Shown: positions 11,231 through 23,321, numbered from the stretch's first letter. The stretch is DNA of 64,000 bases from Zea mays (GCF_902167145.1 NC_050104.1:110495849-110559848); one strand, 5' to 3'. Notes: generated by a model from the sequence alone, not told the origin. Numbers and translations: made by a program.

Positions 11231-11612
11231 GCTAGAAACCAGTGAGCAAAATGTAAACTCTACATCGCGCCTAAAATTAGGCCCCATAAAACAGCACTAA
11301 TCAGGCTGCACACAAGTGTTGCACTTTGTTCCAAGATATTCTAAACAAAAAGAACCACCAAGTGAACTAAAATGATTTGACAAGAACAAAAGAGATACTA
11401 CGCTTGGAAAGAAAATGGTACCTAGCCAACTGTGCTGCATCCGCTCCATGACGTGGCACGTGGACCTCGACGCCGTTGGAGCAAAGCAAGGAGCTAGAGA
11501 AGGCGCGCCACTCCTTGCGCCCCATGTGGGCTCCCTCTACGGTGAGGCGTCCCTAGCCTCTCCTTGCCATCCATCTGATTTCGACCAAGGTTGACAACAA
11601 ACATTAGTCACC
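11231..11612. repeat. internal repeat of Helitron A, copy 1
   Basis: This roughly 380-bp block is repeated in direct orientation at 14583-14982 with about 90 percent identity by eye. It ends in both copies with GGTTGACAACAAACATTAGTC. The segment immediately to its left (11080-11180) also recurs beside copy 2, but inverted. Confidence 0.75.
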
Positions 11613-14496
11613 TTCAATCAGTATCCACCACCATTTAAATCTCAGAAAAAGGGAAAAAGGTTTCGAAAAATCTATTCGCGTGTAGTTCACATGATTATAG
11701 TTTGCAACGACAAATAGAAAAGATTTTGAAAGTGACTAATGTTTGTGTGTTAAATGGCATATATGCAGATTTTGAAAGTAGGCCACACTGAATCGTGCAT
11801 GATCAGAAGTGTTTTTCTAAAAGTGCACATTTTCACCAGATTGTTGCACGATCAGTTTTGGAAAATATGTTGATTTAGGAATGCACAGTTTTGTAAAAGT
11901 CTTGTTCACATGCTGCTGTGAAACGAGATGTTGTTGATTGTTAACAAGCACATGCTTTCCAAAATCACATAAACAACAGGTTATCAGATTGTGTACACGA
12001 GTGAATCAGAACTTGCTTTCCAAAATCAGAACTTGTTAACAAGCATGATCAGAGAACACCAGTATCAGTGCTAAGACCAGAACTTGCTTTCCAAAATGCA
12101 GGCCACGGTTAAACATGAGTCATAGTAGTAGGTGACAGTTTCAGCTGTCTAAGACCAGAACCAACTGATATCCAAGTCCAGAACCAAAACTAACGTCTAC
12201 AAACATTTAGAATAAAACTGGGTTGCTACAAACATTTAGACTAAAAACGAGAACACACATTTGGAGTGAACCCAATGGTATCCAAGTACAGAACCACACA
12301 TTTTGAGTAGCCCGTCATGAGGTTGGGTTGGTCGGTCCTGTCCACGTGACCTGCCCTGCTGCCGATCCGACCGGGGAAACGCTTCGAAAAGCAAGGAACC
12401 CCACAGCACCACCGGCCACTTTCTCGAGAGAGAGAGAGAGAGTGAGAGCGCCGGCTAGCAGAAAGCAGATGTCATGCTTGGAATCCCAGAGAGCATGCGT
12501 CCAAGCACGAAGCTGGTTTCTGGGAGCTGCCTGCGATGCAGCAACGATGCTCAGCCTAAAGAGGGCTGGAGGAAAAGAATGACCAGAGCAGCAGGATAAT
12601 GGAGCCCCGCACTGCAGGCTGCAGACGCCAAGAGGAGCCATGATTGTTTTGGTTGTCCTTGACTGGATACGTAGCTAGGATGGTCAACATCTGGCTCATC
12701 TTGACCATTCCCATTCCGCTAGTACATTGTGCTTTTCAGTTACAAACGACTGTGGTTCCGTGGGATACTTGTTCTTCAGCACAAGACAGCACCCACCAAG
12801 CATATATTTTCAGTGGATAACCAAAGTCACGACCGACCTGAAAACGGGCACACACCACACCTTTCTTTCTTTCTTTGCTCACTGCAGTGGGTTGTTTGTT
12901 TCAGAAGCAGGTAACAGTAACCACCCACAAAACAAAACAAAAAAACAACAGTGACTGGGGGTCACAGAGGCAGACAACACATCCTGCCTGCGCACCAGCT
13001 AGTTCTCGGAGGATCACTTGGGATGGGAGAGCATTAGGCCAGCAATGTTTGTTGGGGATCCTCCGATCATACATTAGCCTAAGCACTAATTAGTGCCCAG
13101 GCGAGAGGTTGCTGTTAGAGAGTTGGGAGGCAGTGACAGGCCACTTCTCCATGTTGCTTGTGGAGGAAAAAGGGCAGAGCAGAGCAGGTCTGGTCTGGCC
13201 ATCAGATGGAGGAGGGGACTGGGGGACTGGCGTCCGAGAATGAGATCCACTGGGTTGCTTCGCTTCTTGTTCTCAGCTCAGGTCCACCCGTGTTACGGAC
13301 ATCTCTTGTGCTCAAAATTATTGGCATAGAACACCCATCATCATGCACGAACGAAAGGTCTTCTGATTCGTTATTGGGAGGGAGCTCTAATCCGCGTCCT
13401 AATCTGTCCACCTGTACATCGTACCATGAACTAACCTAACCTGGATATCCTTGTTGGCATGCAGTGATGGGATAGCAACGGCTGTAATGACAGACGAGGG
13501 CTGGCCGATGCCTTATTAATTAGACAGGCATACTGCCTGCCTGTCTACCTACCAAGCCTCTCCTGCAGTTGGGGCAGCATGTCAACTTGCTGTATTGTAT
13601 CATGGCCACAAGTCATCGCAGGTTTTTATATATAGAGAAACAAAGGTGAAGTAGAGCTAGAACCTTGTGCTTCCAGCAGTGAAATGAAATGCTAACAGAA
13701 ACCGAGGCTTGTAGTTAGCAGATCCAGCCTAACTTTAGGTGGGATGTTGTATCTGCTACTACTGCTAGTTGAGAGAAGTGGGGGTGGGGTTCTCTTCGTC
13801 TCTATGCTGCCTACCAGAGAATCATACATTCGTCTCAAACACCTGCACAGTTTACTAAAGACATGGCTTAGCTGGCCATATTCTCTGTTTCTTTATTTTC
13901 AAACAAAGGCCCCCCTTGATTTTTCCTTTCTTTTGTAGGATAAACTTCTCTCGGGGCATGTTTAGGAGCAAGGAGAATGGAGGAGGAGGGGCTAAAATAG
14001 AGGATTTTAGCCATTCATTCCCCTGAACAAGCCTTTGATATTCTTTTTGTGTGTGGATATTTTTCGTGTTCCAAACAAAACATTAACATAATAAAAGCAA
14101 GGCATGGCGATGAGCCAGCCAGCCAGCAGTACATATTTCAGTGCCCTGAAAGGTCGAGATCATACGGCACGACAAAACAAGCACGGTGGTAACTATATTT
14201 AGGTTTCATGAAGGTGATGGTGCATGCACTGCACCATCAACGCCGATCGTTCTTGCCCCCCCCCCATCATAATCATATGTCAGGGGAATCGTGGCCATGG
14301 ACTTGAGGGGAAGATAGAAAGGACAGGGCACCGCATTAGCAGCTCGACTCGAAGCCTTGGAGAGAGGGGGAAAACTGATGACAACGATCGGGGTTAGCTG
14401 AGTGGATCTAATCCCAGCTTTTGGCTACATAACTGGGCTTAGCACGAGGACAGGGAGGGCTCACCACATAATTAGTTTCTGCTCAAAACGTTATGT
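11613..14496. other. non-coding Helitron A filler, no gene identified
   Basis: It lies between the two copies of the internal repeat. It contains a hairpin-forming MITE-like stretch at about 13957-14035 (GGCATGTTTAGGAGC with an inverted partner GAACAAGCC) and intron- or promoter-like sequence around 12310-13440. No protein family is recognised in any frame. Confidence 0.4.
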
Positions 14497-14582
14497 TTCT
14501 TGATAGAAGGGTTAAAGTAGCACTCAAATTAATTGTTCATGGCCGAGTTCCTATTTAGTAAATTATGCAAATTATTAGCTGT

Positions 14583-14982
14583 GTAGAAACCAGTGTGCAA
14601 AATGAAAACCTCATTGGTAAACACTACATCGCGTCTAAAATTAGGCCCCATAAAACAGGGAGACACACTAACCAGGCTGCACACAAGTGTTGCACTTTGT
14701 TCCAAGATATTCTAAACAAAAAAAAACACCAAGTGAACTAAAATGATTTGACAAGAACAAAAGAGATACTATGCTTGGAAAGAAAGTGGTACCTAGCCAA
14801 CTGTGCTGCATCCGCTCCATGAAGTGGCACGTGGACCTCGACGCCATTGGAGCGAAGCAAGGAGCCAGAGAAGGCGCGCCACTCCTTGCGCCCCCTGTGG
14901 GCTCCATCTACGGTGAGGCGGCCCTCGCCCCTCCTGGCCATTCATCTGTTTCTGACCAAGGTTGACAACAAACATTAGTCAC
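14583..14982. repeat. internal repeat of Helitron A, copy 2
   Basis: Direct copy of 11231-11612. On the minus strand it contains an open stretch (MARRGEGRLTVDGAHRGRKE..., 14941 downward) ending at a possible donor GGCTAG/GTACC. The same stretch in copy 1 has small changes. I do not recognise the protein. Just left of it, 14498-14582 is the inverse of 11080-11180. Confidence 0.75.
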
Positions 14983-15599
14983 TACCGGGACACAGATTGG
15001 TCTTTTCGTGTGATTTTAGAAAAAAATGTATAATTGAGAAGTATCTAAAATCACAAGAGATGATGTATGTATAATTATAGTCATTAGATATGTGTTTATT
15101 TTCTGTTCTTTTTCTTATGAACCAAGATCAAAATTAAGCATTGCACATGGAAAATAAAAGAAAGCCATGATCCCTCCCCTGCAACTGCAAGCAGTGACAC
15201 GAAGACTACCAGAAAGAATACATGATCACATTGTCAACCCATAAATTACGTTGTTAACAAACAAAGCAAACATGTAAAAAATATAAGTTGCCAAAGTGAT
15301 GTTAAGCACTCCATACTTGACCGGCTTTTGGAAGTTTCCTCCTAAACCTTGTCAATCACCTAAAGAAGGAAATGAACCATTCAAATAAGACAACATACTG
15401 GATGACAGAATAATGATAAGTTAAATTAGTGTACAGAAAGAATACACAAAGATTTAATCAACATATGCTTACAGGCACGCACCAAGCAAATAGGAGTTTC
15501 TTTGGAAATCACTAAAAGATACAACTTACAAGGAAAATCAAGTTATTTATCATAAAACATAGTAAAATAAAGGGATGTTGTAAATTAGCTTTTATGTCG

Positions 15600-17200
15600 T
15601 AACTGAACTCTGGAATCTTGCAGCTATTAATGGCTGCAAGCAGTGGCTGGATCCTTGATGGCGAAGACCATCCAATGCTAGGCAAGAACATTTCTGCATA
15701 TATCCTCTCATTGCTTGTTCTCTCCAGAAGATCAATCTCGGGAGCTGGCCATTGGCTACAGTTTGCGTTTGCTGCAGCCAAAATCTCTTCTGCAAGTTGA
15801 TTGACAGCATTGTTGAATACTGAAATGCAATCGCCGGGACCAGCTCCAGGTGCAACATGGGTGTTAAGCAGCTCAAGTTATGGATTCAAGTATTCCAGAA
15901 GCAATTCATGGGTCTTCACAAGAGTGACATCAGGCTGCACTGGCAAACTACTTACCAGCCACTTCAGGCCCTCACGCAGCAACAGAGGTACACAAGTCCA
16001 TCCAATGTAATTTTTATCTTGCAGAAAGTGGTATTTATAATGCAGCGAGAGAAGAAAAGTGATACCTCAATTTACTGATACTGGGAAAAAAACTATGACA
16101 TGTCTTACCGTTGTACTTTTATGAACTGGTGGGCCAAGTGATAGAGAACACAATGCTGCAACAGCAAGAGCATTCTTCTGCTCCCTAAGTAATCGCTTGT
16201 CAGCAGCATGCTGCCTCCATTTCCTGAAACACCACAATAGGAATCAAGCTTTTATAAGTTACCACCAAAGTTCTACTGATGGGAGCATAAAGGAATAGAA
16301 CAAGTATAAAAGAACCTCAGTATTGCTTTCAGGTTTTCATCAGAAATTAGTTTCTTTGCGGGCATAACAATTGGTAACCAATCATCATTTGTGCCGTTAC
16401 TAATACTATGATCCTCATAATCCTCATGATAGGACAAAGGGGAGCTAATAGGCAATCCAGCTCCAATAACCAGACATTCATGATCTGGTGGAGTTCCCTC
16501 ATCCATATCTGCACCGATGCCAGAAACATGTGCCCTGAAGTCATCTTCCGCTCCATACATACTGGAGTAATTTAAAGACATCCTATCTGCAAGAGGATGT
16601 GAAACAATTGGTTCTACCAGAGCATTGGTGTTTTGCGTGTTAGCTTGTGACCACAGTATGTCTGTTTGCATCTCTACCTTCTGAGGGATCTCAGCAACAC
16701 CACTATCCTGGTCTTCAGCTATAAGGCCATTAACCAATTTGGTATTGCCTTCAGCTTTTGGTGAAGCTACTTTTGGTGTTTTTGACAGTATGTCCCTCTT
16801 GCCAGTACATGGAGAAACAGCAGTAAGGACAGATGAAAACCTGTCTTTTCTACCATCAGTTGGGGATAGAGGCTTTGGATGTGTTGAACTGAATAGTTTA
16901 CTGGCAGCTCTTGGAGAGAAAGGATCTGAAAACAATGGGCTAATCTGTCTGTCAGGAGTGATTGAAATAGGCCCAGGAAATGATGGATCCAAATCCATTC
17001 TGCCATCAGGAGGAATCGCAGGAGCATTCTGTGGTAGAAATAGATCTCTTTTGCCAGCAACTGGTTGACCAGTATATGGAAAGACAGTGTTTTCTTTGCT
17101 AGTTGGAGCACAATCTGGCCCAGAAGAAACATAATCAACGACCCTCTGCAATTTTTTAGAATGCACAAGCTGTGAACATCCAGATGGGAAATCACTTTCA
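15600..17200 (-). pseudogene. captured SAC3B-like gene fragment (several exons)
   Basis: Three exon blocks on the minus strand, with introns between them: 17200-16316 (885 nt), 16223-16109 (115 nt) and about 16017-15605. The first ends ...LISDENLKAILR and joins in phase to KWRQHAADKRLLREQKN...ALCSLSLGPP. The third contains GLKWLVSSLPVQPDVTLVKT and PEIDLLERTSNE...FLPSIGWSSPSRIQPLLAAI. These are the C-terminal region of plant SAC3B (SAC3/GANP family, the nuclear mRNA-export scaffold of TREX-2). An in-frame TAA at 15878-15880 and a weakened acceptor (TGCAAG) before the third block show it is a broken fragment. The junction with SERGT1 lies within 17201-17305. Confidence 0.75.
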
Positions 17201-17305
17201 CTGTTAAGAAAAGGTCCTTCTTAACATACTAACCTCCATAGCAAGCCACACCACAACCTGCGAAATAGGGATGCCTTGGCCAAACAATGATTGGAAATTG
17301 TTTAC

Positions 17306-17858
17306 CTCTCTAGGAAAAGGAGGTGGATCGAACAAGCGGTTGCAATCATAAATTATTCCATCTTCATGGTGTTCTAATTTACTGAATGACCAGTTTCCAA
17401 CTTTAAATGGCAAACCATAGTGCAAGATAAGTGGCTCAATGCCAGGTCTAGGAGTATAACCTGGGTAGATCATTATGTCATCATTTATCTTCTGTCGTAG
17501 ACCTACCTGTTCATATGACCAGATAATGAAGCTTAAGGAAGAAATTTACAGTCCATAATGAGAATGTTTTACTTTAGCAAAGACACATAGCAAGGAGAGC
17601 GTAAGTCAGCTTACTTCTGCAGCACCAAATGAATACCCGTACATCTCACTGATCCAACCCATGCCATATATATCGCCAGTAATATTGGTTGACCAATGGG
17701 ACTTATCTTGCCTCACTTCTTCAGTTTTTGAGAGCCACAGAGGTGCTAAAGCCCTTAAGTCATCAACATGCATGGCTAGAATTCCTCCAAATTTGTCACA
17801 AAATTCTGGATGTGCAGTGTGAAGCTGTGCTAGGATGTTATCACAGCCCTTCAAATAT
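17306..17858 (-). pseudogene. captured SERGT1-like gene fragment (two exons)
   Basis: Exon 17858-17615 encodes YLKGCDNILAQLHTAHPEFC, LRALAPLWLSKTEEVRQDKS and ITGDIYGMGWISEMYGYSFG. Exon 17506-17306 encodes VGLRQKINDDIMIYPGYTPR and HYGLPFKVGNWSFSKLEHHE. Both have proper GT/AG borders and matching phase. This is the conserved core of plant peptidyl serine alpha-galactosyltransferase, which adds galactose to serine of extensins in the secretory pathway. Only the middle of the gene is present; it passes directly into SAC3B-derived sequence at about 17.2 kb. The two exons show no internal stop. Confidence 0.8.
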
Positions 17859-18042
17859 CTAGTTAAGAATAAATATAAACTGAAACCAGTTAGATGCTTG
17901 GTGTAAATCAGACATTATAATGACCTACTCAGATAGCGCCTGACATCCAACAGGTAGTGTTTAAACATAGAATGCAGATGCAAATTTTAGCAGATAAAGA
18001 TTATATGGAGGGTTCCAAACAGGGCCACAATATTTCCCTTGG

Positions 18043-18365
18043 TATACCAAAACACAACGAAAATTATAAAATGTAAATCTGTCCACCTATGAAATTCAAA
18101 CAATTCTAAATTACCAACCAATTAGAAATCACTCACCACCTACATTCCAGGACCAACCGACAGAGCAAAAAATGCAATGAACTAAAGTTTCAGTTGGTAT
18201 ACCCAAATAGAACAACAATTATAAAATGTAAATATGTCCACCCATGAAATTATGAACAATTCCGAGTTACCAACCAATTAGCAACCCCTCACTACCTACA
18301 TTCCAAGACCAACTGACAGAGAGCAAAACTATGCAAAGGACTAAACTTTCAGTATTTCACTAAAC
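18043..18365. repeat. two-copy imperfect tandem repeat, unit about 160 bp
   Basis: Copy 1 is about 18043-18200 and copy 2 about 18201-18365. Both contain AATTATAAAATGTAAAT, TTACCAACCAATTAG and CCAACYGACAGAGAGCAAAA-like words. It lies in intron-like filler upstream of the SERGT1 exons. Confidence 0.7.
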
Positions 18366-19304
18366 GTTATAGTACTTTCTCAAGGTATAAGACCAACTGA
18401 CAGAGAGCAAAAATATCAGTGTACAAAGATGGAGCTGAGCTATACCCCAAAAAACTTGATTGAAGGTTTAACGGAGATGCTCCTGTGACTTAAGGAATAA
18501 AAACTAATCAAGTTTTAGCGTTATTTACTACACGCCATACCACATATCTAATGTACACTGAGACATTGGGGTTGTGCTTGGGACTCTGCAGCACTGTTAA
18601 ACTGTAGATACCTGGACAACTTGTGTATATCACTTAGAAGACACGACCATGCTAACTCTGTAACAGATAAGAAGCGCTACGCCTTTTCAAGGTACCTGCA
18701 ACATGTAGTGGATGTTGTCAATGTTGTGCAGAGTACAGTAGGTCACTTGCCATATTTTGGAATATTAGATTAGTGTACTGGGAGGGAGATCTGGGCGACC
18801 ACATGCATTAGGAGTGGACGACGTGGGGACTGGGGACTTTTATGTACTATCAAAGTGGTCATCTAAATTATTAAAATTTTCTAGCATTTTTATCTAGATC
18901 TATGAACTCTCAAAGTAGTCATCTAGGTCCTTCGCTTTTTTTAACTAATCCATCCTAAGTTCACTCTAAATCCAATCACAGACCTGAATTTAAACTTCCA
19001 ATGGACCACCTAAAAAGTTGAAGGACCTGAATTTTAACTTTGGACGCATCACCTTAAAGTTGGACGTAGCCCAGATGCGAATACAAGTTTAGGGTTCATC
19101 TCACACAAAACAGAAACGCCGATGCTAACCCTAAATTATTAAGATGGGCAGGTTCCATATAAAAAAACTATAAATAAGTTGGCCCAGTTTGCACTAAAAA
19201 ATATATTGGCTAACAAGAATGTGGAGCGAAACGAAACAACTTCGATCGTCCGATGCACGATCACGCGGAAGGCAAAGTCTTCAATGTAGCTTTAATCTTA
19301 CTAT
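18366..19304. other. Helitron A filler, no gene seen
   Basis: AT-rich intron-like sequence with no recognised coding segment. Confidence 0.4.
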
Positions 19305-19424
19305 GGCTTCTACAGTATTTTATCTACGGATTGCAGCTGCAGCAGTAGGCTTCTACAGTATTTTATCTACGGATTGCAGTTGCAGTCACAATATTTTATC
19401 TCTACGGATTGCAGCTACAGCAGT
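19305..19424. repeat. short tandem repeat, about three copies of a 36-43 bp unit
   Basis: Units at 19305-19347, 19348-19388 and 19389-19424 each contain ATTTTATCTACGGATTGCAG or a one-insertion variant, followed by CTGCAGCAGTA or its variants. Confidence 0.7.
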
Positions 19425-20134
19425 ACGAACAGATGCAGCCACAGCTGCCCGACAATCCACAAAACCAGAATGTAGTCAGGACAGGAATACTGCTAAACCA
19501 AAAGTGCCGTGTATGATTCGTGTTTAAACACAGCTGCTTTTAGTTGATTCAGATAAGCAGCTGGACTAAAAAGTTGTTGCAGGAACTGCTTGAATATGTA
19601 AAGCTGTGAAATGAAGTGTGGCACACACGGCCTTAGAGTCTGGCAACAAGCAGACAAAAGGCTACAAGAAAACACCACGAAAGTGAAACGGGCGAACTAC
19701 CCATAAAAGATGTGAATCGTCAGGTTGGGTCTAAAAATTGCACAGTTAAATTCAATGTTCGTTTCCTGAATAAACTAAGACCGGGACAAAAGCACGAATT
19801 GCTACTTCTGTAGTACAAGAAAACAAAAGCTTCCTTTCCCCCCACTATGTTTCCTTCTATCTAAGATCGGTAATCTGCGTTTTTTTGCAGAGCAGACTCC
19901 CATGAGACTCCTGCAACAGATAGCAAGTCTTTATTTTAGTGTGGCAACGATAATAAGCAGTAAACGTCAATGTTATCTCCAAGGCTGAATCAGACCTGTT
20001 CCAATGTGACCCAAATTTAAGCTAAGCAAAGTTTCAGACGGGGGAAAGGAACTGTAGATCAATTATTCTCCTACAGTACAAAATATTAAAGCAGCCATTA
20101 GCTCCATTACCCAACTGTAGAGAAAGAAAGTGAA
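19425..20134. other. Helitron A filler, no gene seen
   Basis: No recognised coding segment. It probably includes former 3' flanking DNA of the CYP40 source gene next to 20135. Confidence 0.35.
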
Positions 20135-20485
20135 TCAGTACTGGGAAATTACTTCGTTGCTCTTGTCAGACTTTCTAGAAGGTTGGAAAATCCTAGCAAA
20201 TGCCTTCCGCTCCTGATCTCTTCTGTCAGCAATCTGCGGCAGCTTCCAAAGTTTCAGTAACAATCATATGAGCTCACAATGTCATCGTTGAAAAGGTTAT
20301 CAGCCTGACCTTCTTCTTTGCAGCAGCCAACTCTCTTTTGGTTCCAGCTAATGGGGTCAAAGAAAAAACCCATCAGATCATCAGTTGAATCTATGAATTG
20401 CAATGGAGACTAAAGAGAACAAACCATCATTTGGCTCCAACTCCAATGCCTGTTTGAAGCTCTCCACGGCTGCATGCTTCAACTT
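20135..20485 (-). pseudogene. captured 3' end of a CYP40-type cyclophilin gene (three exons)
   Basis: Exons 20485-20425, 20347-20310 and 20233-20135 on the minus strand join in phase. They encode KLKHAAVESFKQALELEPND, then AGTKRELAAAKKK, then IADRRDQERKAFARIFQPSR and a stop (TGA at 20135-20137). This is the last TPR repeat and basic tail of plant cyclophilin-40 (SQUINT type), an HSP90 co-chaperone that supports AGO1 loading. The cyclophilin domain and most TPRs are absent. All splice borders remain good, so it could act as a terminal exon set for a Helitron transcript. Confidence 0.75.
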
Positions 20486-20789
20486 CTTAGTACAGAGATA
20501 ATAAAATAAGGACATGTTTGTGATTGAAATAGTGATGATGTGTTCTCATAAGTTACAGCACAAAATACCATATCTTCTCCTTCCTCGCCGCCTTTCCCTT
20601 TTTTCCCTCTTCCTTGCCAGCCGACTTCTCCTCCTCTCCCCTCGTATCCACCACCGACGCCCACCTGTCATCCTCGAACGCGGCGGCGGCACCGACATCT
20701 TCAACGTCATCTGAATGCCAATCAACCTCTCCCCCGCGACCGCGCCACGCCCGCCAGTGCCCCACCAGTACCACCACCGCGGCGCAATT

Positions 20790-20960
20790 TCTTAGACTGT
20801 GCGGGCCTCTCGCGGGGCCCGAACTGGTTGCCTGGGCACTCGTAGGAGAGGTGGCCCTCCTCGCCGCACTCGTAGCACCGCGACTTGTCCCGATACACGC
20901 AGCGTTGGATGAACTCCGTGTCGCGGCCGTTGTCGTCGGCGATGGAGGCGGTTCGCGAGT
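20790..20960 (-). pseudogene. captured U11/U12 snRNP 31-kDa protein fragment
   Basis: The minus strand encodes [20 protein letters not shown] followed by [19 protein letters not shown] and [16 protein letters not shown]. The CCHC knuckle (C-x2-C-x4-H-x4-C) and its flanks are those of the U11/U12-31K protein of the minor spliceosome. The RRM that should precede it is missing. It lies nearest the Helitron 5' end, in a GC-rich, CpG-rich segment (20600-21350) that could serve as a promoter region. An open frame extends from 21231 to 20722, but only the central part is recognisable. Confidence 0.75.
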
Positions 20961-21365
20961 GGCGTAGGCACGGTGCGCGGGGGTTTCTCCGTGGTTGTTT
21001 AGCGGCGTAGGGAGGCAGCTGTTCCGCGTCATGGCGGGCGGTGTGGGTGCGGATTTCGCGGCGGTCGTGGGGTTTCCCGGGCGGTACGCTGGCGCGCGGG
21101 CGGTTCGGTGGCAGACTCTGGCGCGGCTGGCGGGCGGTTCGGTACCGGAGGGATGCGTGGGTGCGGATTTCGCGGCGACGACGGGCGTGCGGGGGTGGGC
21201 GTTGCGGTAGCGGAGGTCGTGCGAGAGTCACGGCGGGATGCGCGGGGAATGCGCTGCGGCGGACAGGCGGGCGTGCAGAGGTTTCGCGCGGCCGGGCGCG
21301 CGGTAGCGGAGGGCGTTGGGGAGAGGCGGGGGCAGTCTACAGTTCGCTCTTAATAGTTGTAGAGA

Positions 21366-22888
21366 TTAATCAGGCCAATCCCACGTTAATCTAACACAAA
21401 GTCGGTATACTACGCACGCTCCTTGTCATCGCTGGGGCAGTAATGATCGATCGCACACCATGATGGCCGCATTAAGCTGGCTACATACTCCTGTTACTCT
21501 GACACCGCGCAACACCAAGGTCCGGGGATCGAAGTAGAAAGCATAGAGTGCAGTGCAGAGGTTGTACGTATACGTGTATACACACCAGGTTAGATGGAGA
21601 GTCCTGTCAGACGTGCATGGTCCCGTACGATCATGGCAGCGCGCTCATGCTGCATCTATCGTACGTGTATTATTGTACTTGGCCGGCCGGCCGGTCGGGG
21701 CCAGAAGTGCGCATGCAAAATACTCCCCATCGTCGTTCGTTCACGTGTGTCTCCGGGACGCCAGCAGCCCACTACACCCACACCCACATGGAATTAATGC
21801 CATGCATGTGCTCCTTCCCTGACGTGACTCCACTCGCCAGGGCTATTACCACTCCCACACTCGATCGCTTGGCGTGTACTCTACTACTCTAGTCACGCTC
21901 TACTAGCTAGCTTGCAGCTTGGGGTACATTCTTGCTCGTTCAAAAGAGAACACGCAGCGCTCTACTAGGCTAGGCTTTTGTGGACTGATGCGAAGACTGC
22001 GAAACTAAGGCCATTTTTCCAATGTTGCGTATTAATAAGAGTAAATAAAGAGTTTCATGTGACTTAAATATTGCATCTAAATAACCAATACAAATACATG
22101 AAATAGGTAGAGTTGAAATAAATTGCTCTCAATAGTGGTTTTATATGCGTTTTTCATTACCTTAGAAACAAGTTGACATATGTTGGATCTTTTATGGGCT
22201 TGGCCTATTTATTCAATAAACTCTATGGTGTGTAATGGTGGAGAATACTAATAGTACCATATTGGAAGTCCAATGGTCGTTGGCTTGACTTATATGGTGG
22301 GAATTATTCCACTTAATTTGAGAAGTCAAGAAACGAACAAGAGTGTGCCACGTGCGCGCCGCCGCCGCCGGCGTGGCAGACAGCGGACGTGGGGTGGTTG
22401 TGTTAATTTTTAGCACTCACTAACCGCGGCAGGGTATTTCCATCTCGTGACTCTGCGCACACAGAGCAGCGAGAGGGCAGGTGCCTCCGAAGCCCTTGTC
22501 GTTCGAGACCTCGCACGGGGGATCGGCAATTAGGTTTTTGGGAGCGTCTACGCGACTGCCCAAAACATTTTCTTCTTCGTGGCGATATGACAAGAGAAGC
22601 TGGACAAGGATCAGAATTCTCGGAGCGCATGGGAGGGTATGATCAATTCAGTTCCTTACTGTTTTACGTTCTGCATATTATATATGTTTCATATATTCAT
22701 CTCTGTTGTTTTGTATGTAGCCATAGAATTATCCAAACTGTCCTGTTATATTATATCATGACATGTTTGATGTTTGTTCATGCTAGTAATATGTTATATA
22801 TGTTTGTTTTAATTTTACAGTCATGTTGTTTATGTTGCTACCTGTTTATTTTCAATTGTTCCGTCAGTTTACATGCTTATTATATTTA
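21366..22888. other. spacer between the two Helitrons; probable older retroelement leader
   Basis: 21366-22010 is plain intergenic DNA. From about 22400 to 22888 the sequence (GAGCAGCGAGAGGGCAGGTG..., GGGAGCGTCTACGCGACTGC) looks like the leader of an older copia-type retroelement. It appears to resume across Helitron B at 35427. No gene is supported. Confidence 0.4.
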
Positions 22889-23230
22889 CTAGGTCAGTGC
22901 CCGTGCGTTGCAACGGAGACATATAATATCTCAATAACTTATATATGCACATATGTGTTATATAGTTATGAGATAGAGGATGACATATATGCGAGCTGTC
23001 CGGGATGATATAAAAGAGAAACTTAGACCTGTGACGCACGGACACTCACCTAGTGTATTATATAAGATAGGTCAGTACCCGTGCATTGCATCTGGAACAT
23101 ATAATATCTCGATAACTTATATATACATATGTGTTATACGATTATGAGATGGATGACAACATTCGCGAGCCGTCCGTAATGATATCAAAGAGAAACCCAG
23201 GCCTACAACGCACATGCACTCACCTAATAG
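22889..23230. repeat. two tandem copies of a Helitron-terminus unit, each with inverted CTAG-type ends
   Basis: Unit 1 is 22889-23068 and unit 2 about 23069-23230, about 80 percent alike. Each begins with (C)TAGGTCAGTRCCCGTGCRTTGC, the inverted Helitron 3' end. Each finishes with a second, opposite-facing version: ACGCACGGACACTCACCTAG ending at 23053, and a decayed ACGCACATGCACTCACCTAA in unit 2. Confidence 0.7.
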
Positions 23231-23247
23231 TGTATTATATAAAATAT

Positions 23248-23321
23248 AAAAACCTAAATGTCAAACAATATTATTTGCTAATCCATCTTACCTATATAGT
23301 GCTTTGCATCTTTCATTGATG
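23248..23321. repeat. 75-bp direct repeat, copy 1
   Basis: AAAAACCTAAATGTCAAA through CATCTTTCATTGATG. It recurs at 24053-24125 with five or six changes by eye. Copy 2 abuts the captured WAV3-like fragment. Confidence 0.75.

Larger units (their letters stand above)
9556..21365 (-). mobile_element. Helitron A, about 11.8 kb, with captured gene fragments
   Basis: Read on the minus strand, the 5' end at 21365 is TCTCTACAACTATTAAGAG. The 3' end at 9556 carries a short hairpin (CCCGT...ACGGG) containing GCAACGCACGGGCAC and closes with CTAG. The flanks are A (minus-strand 5' side, 21366) and T (9555), so it sits between A and T as Helitrons do, without target duplication. Captured pieces in 5' to 3' order on this strand are U11/U12-31K (about 20.8-20.95 kb), CYP40 (20.1-20.5 kb), SERGT1 (17.3-17.9 kb), SAC3B (15.6-17.2 kb) and RPL15 (9.96-10.14 kb). 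All are in the Helitron's own direction and several keep matching splice phases. No Rep/helicase is seen, so it is non-autonomous. Confidence 0.85.

Noticed and set aside
20614..21394. Plus-strand open frames opposite the U11/U12-31K fragment
   Set aside because: Antisense shadows of the GC-rich captured exon.
23131..23319. Small open frames around 22.6-23.3 kb
   Set aside because: AT-rich leader and Helitron terminus DNA without codon structure.
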